Below are positions 13,359 to 15,096 of a stretch of DNA of 15,096 nucleotides, piece after piece. This DNA comes from Chitinivibrionales bacterium (GTDB lineage: Bacteria; Fibrobacterota; Chitinivibrionia; Chitinivibrionales; WJMI01): positions 1-15,096 of the forward strand of contig WJJU01000042.1 in NCBI GenBank assembly GCA_014729595.1, in the 5' to 3' direction. Positions within the stretch are counted from its first letter, which is position 1. Every line of letters begins with the position of its first letter. The position numbers were made by a program, and so were the translations under genes. The notes under the pieces were generated by a model. That model made no database searches and was not told the origin of the DNA. It saw only the letters and a program-made list of their open reading frames with translations.

Positions 13359-14681
13359 ATGACTCAGAGGCATGGCTCGCAGGACGGGCGACGGCATGAA
13401 CGTGGTTGGGAACGGCGCAAACCTCGTCCCAAAAGGGTTTATGGCGTTCCGCGATCTCAGCAACCAGGCTACCGACCACCCGCTCCGCGTCCCGACGCGA
13501 AGCCGTTGCGTACATTCTTGTACGAGCGTGAGGGCCGATTTTTTGGGCAAATCTCACGAGGAATGGAGGAACTTGGCGAAGCCGAACTTCGCGAACTTGG
13601 CGCTCACAAGATCCAAAAAGCCTACCGAGGAGTGTATTTTAACGCCGATCACGAAACTCTATATCGGGTCAACTATTGTTCACGCTTTTTCAGCCGCTTT
13701 CTGGCTCCCATAGTGGAGTTCAAGTGTGTTGGAACGGATCAAATCTATACTAAGGCGCTTGGTATTGCCTGGGAGAGGGTCCTCAACGTCGACGGCACGT
13801 TCGCTGTTGTCGCCAATGTTGCCAACAGCCGAATCACTCATTCGCAGTTCGCCGCATTTCGCCTAAAGGATGGTGTTGCGGATTATTTCAGGGGTACCCG
13901 GGGTAAGCGTCCGAGCGTAGATACCAGAAATCCCGCCGTGTGGCTGAATCTGCATGTCGAAAATGATCGCGCCACGATCAGTATCGACACTTCCGGCGGC
14001 GCTCTTCATCGCCGCGGTTATCGTACCGAGGGCGGCGAAGCGCCGTTGCAGGAGACGCTCGCCGCCGCCATCATCGCATTTAGCGATTGGGACGGGGAGC
14101 GGCCTCTCTATGATCCAATGTGTGGTTCCGGTACTATTTTAGGCGAGGCGGTCATGCGCTATCGCCGCATCCCTCCCGGCTATCTTCGTGCCCGATTCGG
14201 TTTTGAAAATCTTCCGGATTTCAACCCCGAGGTGTGGGCGAATGTGAAAAAAGCGGGAAACGAAAACATACGCGAACTGCCCGAGGGATTAATCGCCGGC
14301 AGTGATCGGGATCCTAAGGCGGTAAGGATCGCTTGCTCGAATTTGGAGCGATTACCGGGAGGTGATCGGGTGCGCTTATCGCGCAAAGAATTCTCTCGTA
14401 TCGACCACATCCATAACAGTACAATTGTCACCAATCCGCCCTATGGCCTTCGCATGGGTGATCCGCGCCTTGCGGGACAGCTCATCAAGGCATTCGGTGA
14501 CTTTCTCAAGAATCGCTGTACCGGCTCTACCGCCTATGTCTATTTGGGCGATCGCGCGCTGATTCCGGAACTCGGATTGCACACCTCATTCAAAAAGCAA
14601 CTATTCAACGGGCCGCTTGACGGACGCCTTGTAAAGCTCGAACTCTACGCCGGAAAGCGCGGCTCGGACGATAAGCGCTGA
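13359..14681 (+). CDS. rlmL: RlmL-like THUMP-containing 23S rRNA guanine-N2 methyltransferase
   Basis: This encodes 440 residues from ATG 13359; a GTG at 13302 is possible, but its extra 19 residues carry no family sequence. Residues 1-50 are a basic, Pro-rich extension. The conserved part starts at LRTFLYEREGRFFGQISRGMEEL. A THUMP-like RNA-binding region follows (about 80-200), then the SAM methyltransferase core with DPMCGSGTILGEA (252-264) and TNPPYGLRMGD (358-368), the NPPY motif of N2-guanine and N6-adenine methyltransferases. E. coli RlmL methylates G2445 of 23S rRNA but is fused to RlmK; this is the unfused form, like Trm14/TrmN orthologues. The exact target base is therefore inferred. 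It is the one clear cytoplasmic enzyme here and converges on the slp-like gene, with a 36-nt gap. Confidence 0.88.
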   Translation: MTQRHGSQDGRRHERGWERRKPRPKRVYGVPRSQQPGYRPPAPRPDAKPLRTFLYEREGRFFGQISRGMEELGEAELRELGAHKIQKAYRGVYFNADHETLYRVNYCSRFFSRFLAPIVEFKCVGTDQIYTKALGIAWERVLNVDGTFAVVANVANSRITHSQFAAFRLKDGVADYFRGTRGKRPSVDTRNPAVWLNLHVENDRATISIDTSGGALHRRGYRTEGGEAPLQETLAAAIIAFSDWDGERPLYDPMCGSGTILGEAVMRYRRIPPGYLRARFGFENLPDFNPEVWANVKKAGNENIRELPEGLIAGSDRDPKAVRIACSNLERLPGGDRVRLSRKEFSRIDHIHNSTIVTNPPYGLRMGDPRLAGQLIKAFGDFLKNRCTGSTAYVYLGDRALIPELGLHTSFKKQLFNGPLDGRLVKLELYAGKRGSDDKR

Positions 14682-14717
14682 TCGCTGCGCGGAAATTCAA
14701 TTCAACAACCCGGACGA

Positions 14718-15096
14718 TTACTCCTTTATCCCGATGCTATCTTCCCGGCGGTACGGTTCCACCTTGTATTGATCGCGCGAAACACCGGGCGTCTGATGGT
14801 ATCGATAATGGCGATAGGGGTAAGGATAGTGATAATATGGGCCATAGTACGGTCCCCACCATTGCGGGCGACGGTAATAATAATCGCCGTCTCGATAGAG
14901 ATCTCCCGTCCACACCTCGAGTTCCCTGATGGTTATGACCGGGTAGCGATATGTGGTTTCGCCCAGCGGTAACGTTTTGGCGCCGGTCACGGTACCCGCT
15001 ACCGTAATTACTATTCCTTTGTTATAGAGTTCCGGATCGAGAAAACGTGTAGTCTGTGCCAGGAATCGACCTTCAGTGTAGCGAGCGCTTGTCGGC
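14718..15096 (-). CDS. slp: Slp/YeaY-family outer-membrane lipoprotein, N-terminus cut by window edge
   Basis: The minus-strand frame is open to the right edge (about 125 residues visible), so signal peptide and lipobox are off-window. An internal GTG at 14990 is not the true start. The visible domain runs ARYTEGRFLAQTTRFLDPEL, then KGIVITVAGTVTGAKTL, then GETTYRYPVITIRELEVW, matching the Slp pattern of RFL, GRLVTVVG and YPVMKV-x-LW. E. coli Slp is a starvation- and acid-induced outer-membrane lipoprotein of unclear function. After the domain is a low-complexity tail rich in Tyr, Trp, Pro and Arg (YYYRRPQWWGPYYGPYYHYP), then a short charged end. Such tails occur in other Slp homologues. Confidence 0.8.
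   Translation of the reverse strand, partial: PTSARYTEGRFLAQTTRFLDPELYNKGIVITVAGTVTGAKTLPLGETTYRYPVITIRELEVWTGDLYRDGDYYYRRPQWWGPYYGPYYHYPYPYRHYRYHQTPGVSRDQYKVEPYRREDSIGIKE

Overview
The window (about 15.1 kb, roughly 50% GC) comes from a diderm, Gram-negative-type bacterium. Nearly every protein gene has a signal peptide or lipobox and belongs to an envelope or outer-membrane family. I cannot name the lineage: the gene mix fits an uncultivated or delta-proteobacterium-like group, but no marker settles it. The only clear housekeeping loci are a tRNA-Ala(GGC) and an RlmL-type rRNA methyltransferase.

Layout. (1) 1-2096 (+): the end of ydbH, then ynbE and ydbL, the intermembrane-bridge operon thought to move lipids to the outer membrane. 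(2) 2097-2537: no convincing gene; an open frame in phase with ydbL and a 36/35-nt imperfect inverted repeat. (3) 2538-2933 (-): a small lipoprotein. (4) 2934-3626: an intergenic region with two divergent sigma-54 promoters around ATGTAC inverted repeats. (5) 3627-6718 (+): an overlapping pair, a POTRA-less Omp85-type barrel and an exported protein with kinase-fold hallmarks. (6) 6835-8151 (-): a PDZ-S41 protease. (7) 8353-9123 (-): a small outer-membrane barrel. (8) 9124-9843: two back-to-back sigma-54 promoters and a leader with a 15-bp hairpin. (9) 9844-11709 (+): a TamA/BamA-like protein with a lipobox and a G9 tract. (10) 11929-12837 (+): an OmpA/Pal-like lipoprotein behind a canonical sigma-54 promoter. 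(11) 13023-13098: tRNA-Ala with its own sigma-70 promoter. (12) 13359-14681 (+): RlmL-like methyltransferase. (13) 14718-15096 (-): the C-terminal part of an Slp-family lipoprotein, cut by the window edge.

How it fits together. The genes cover lipid delivery (YdbH/YnbE/YdbL), barrel assembly or export (two Omp85-family proteins), peptidoglycan anchoring (OmpA-like), periplasmic proteolysis (S41) and surface lipoproteins. The strongest unlisted signal is regulatory: four exact TGGCAC-N5-TTGC elements and one with a single mismatch all lie in intergenic DNA and point at envelope genes. This suggests a local sigma-54 outer-membrane regulon. The most novel protein-level feature is the barrel plus exported kinase-like pair.
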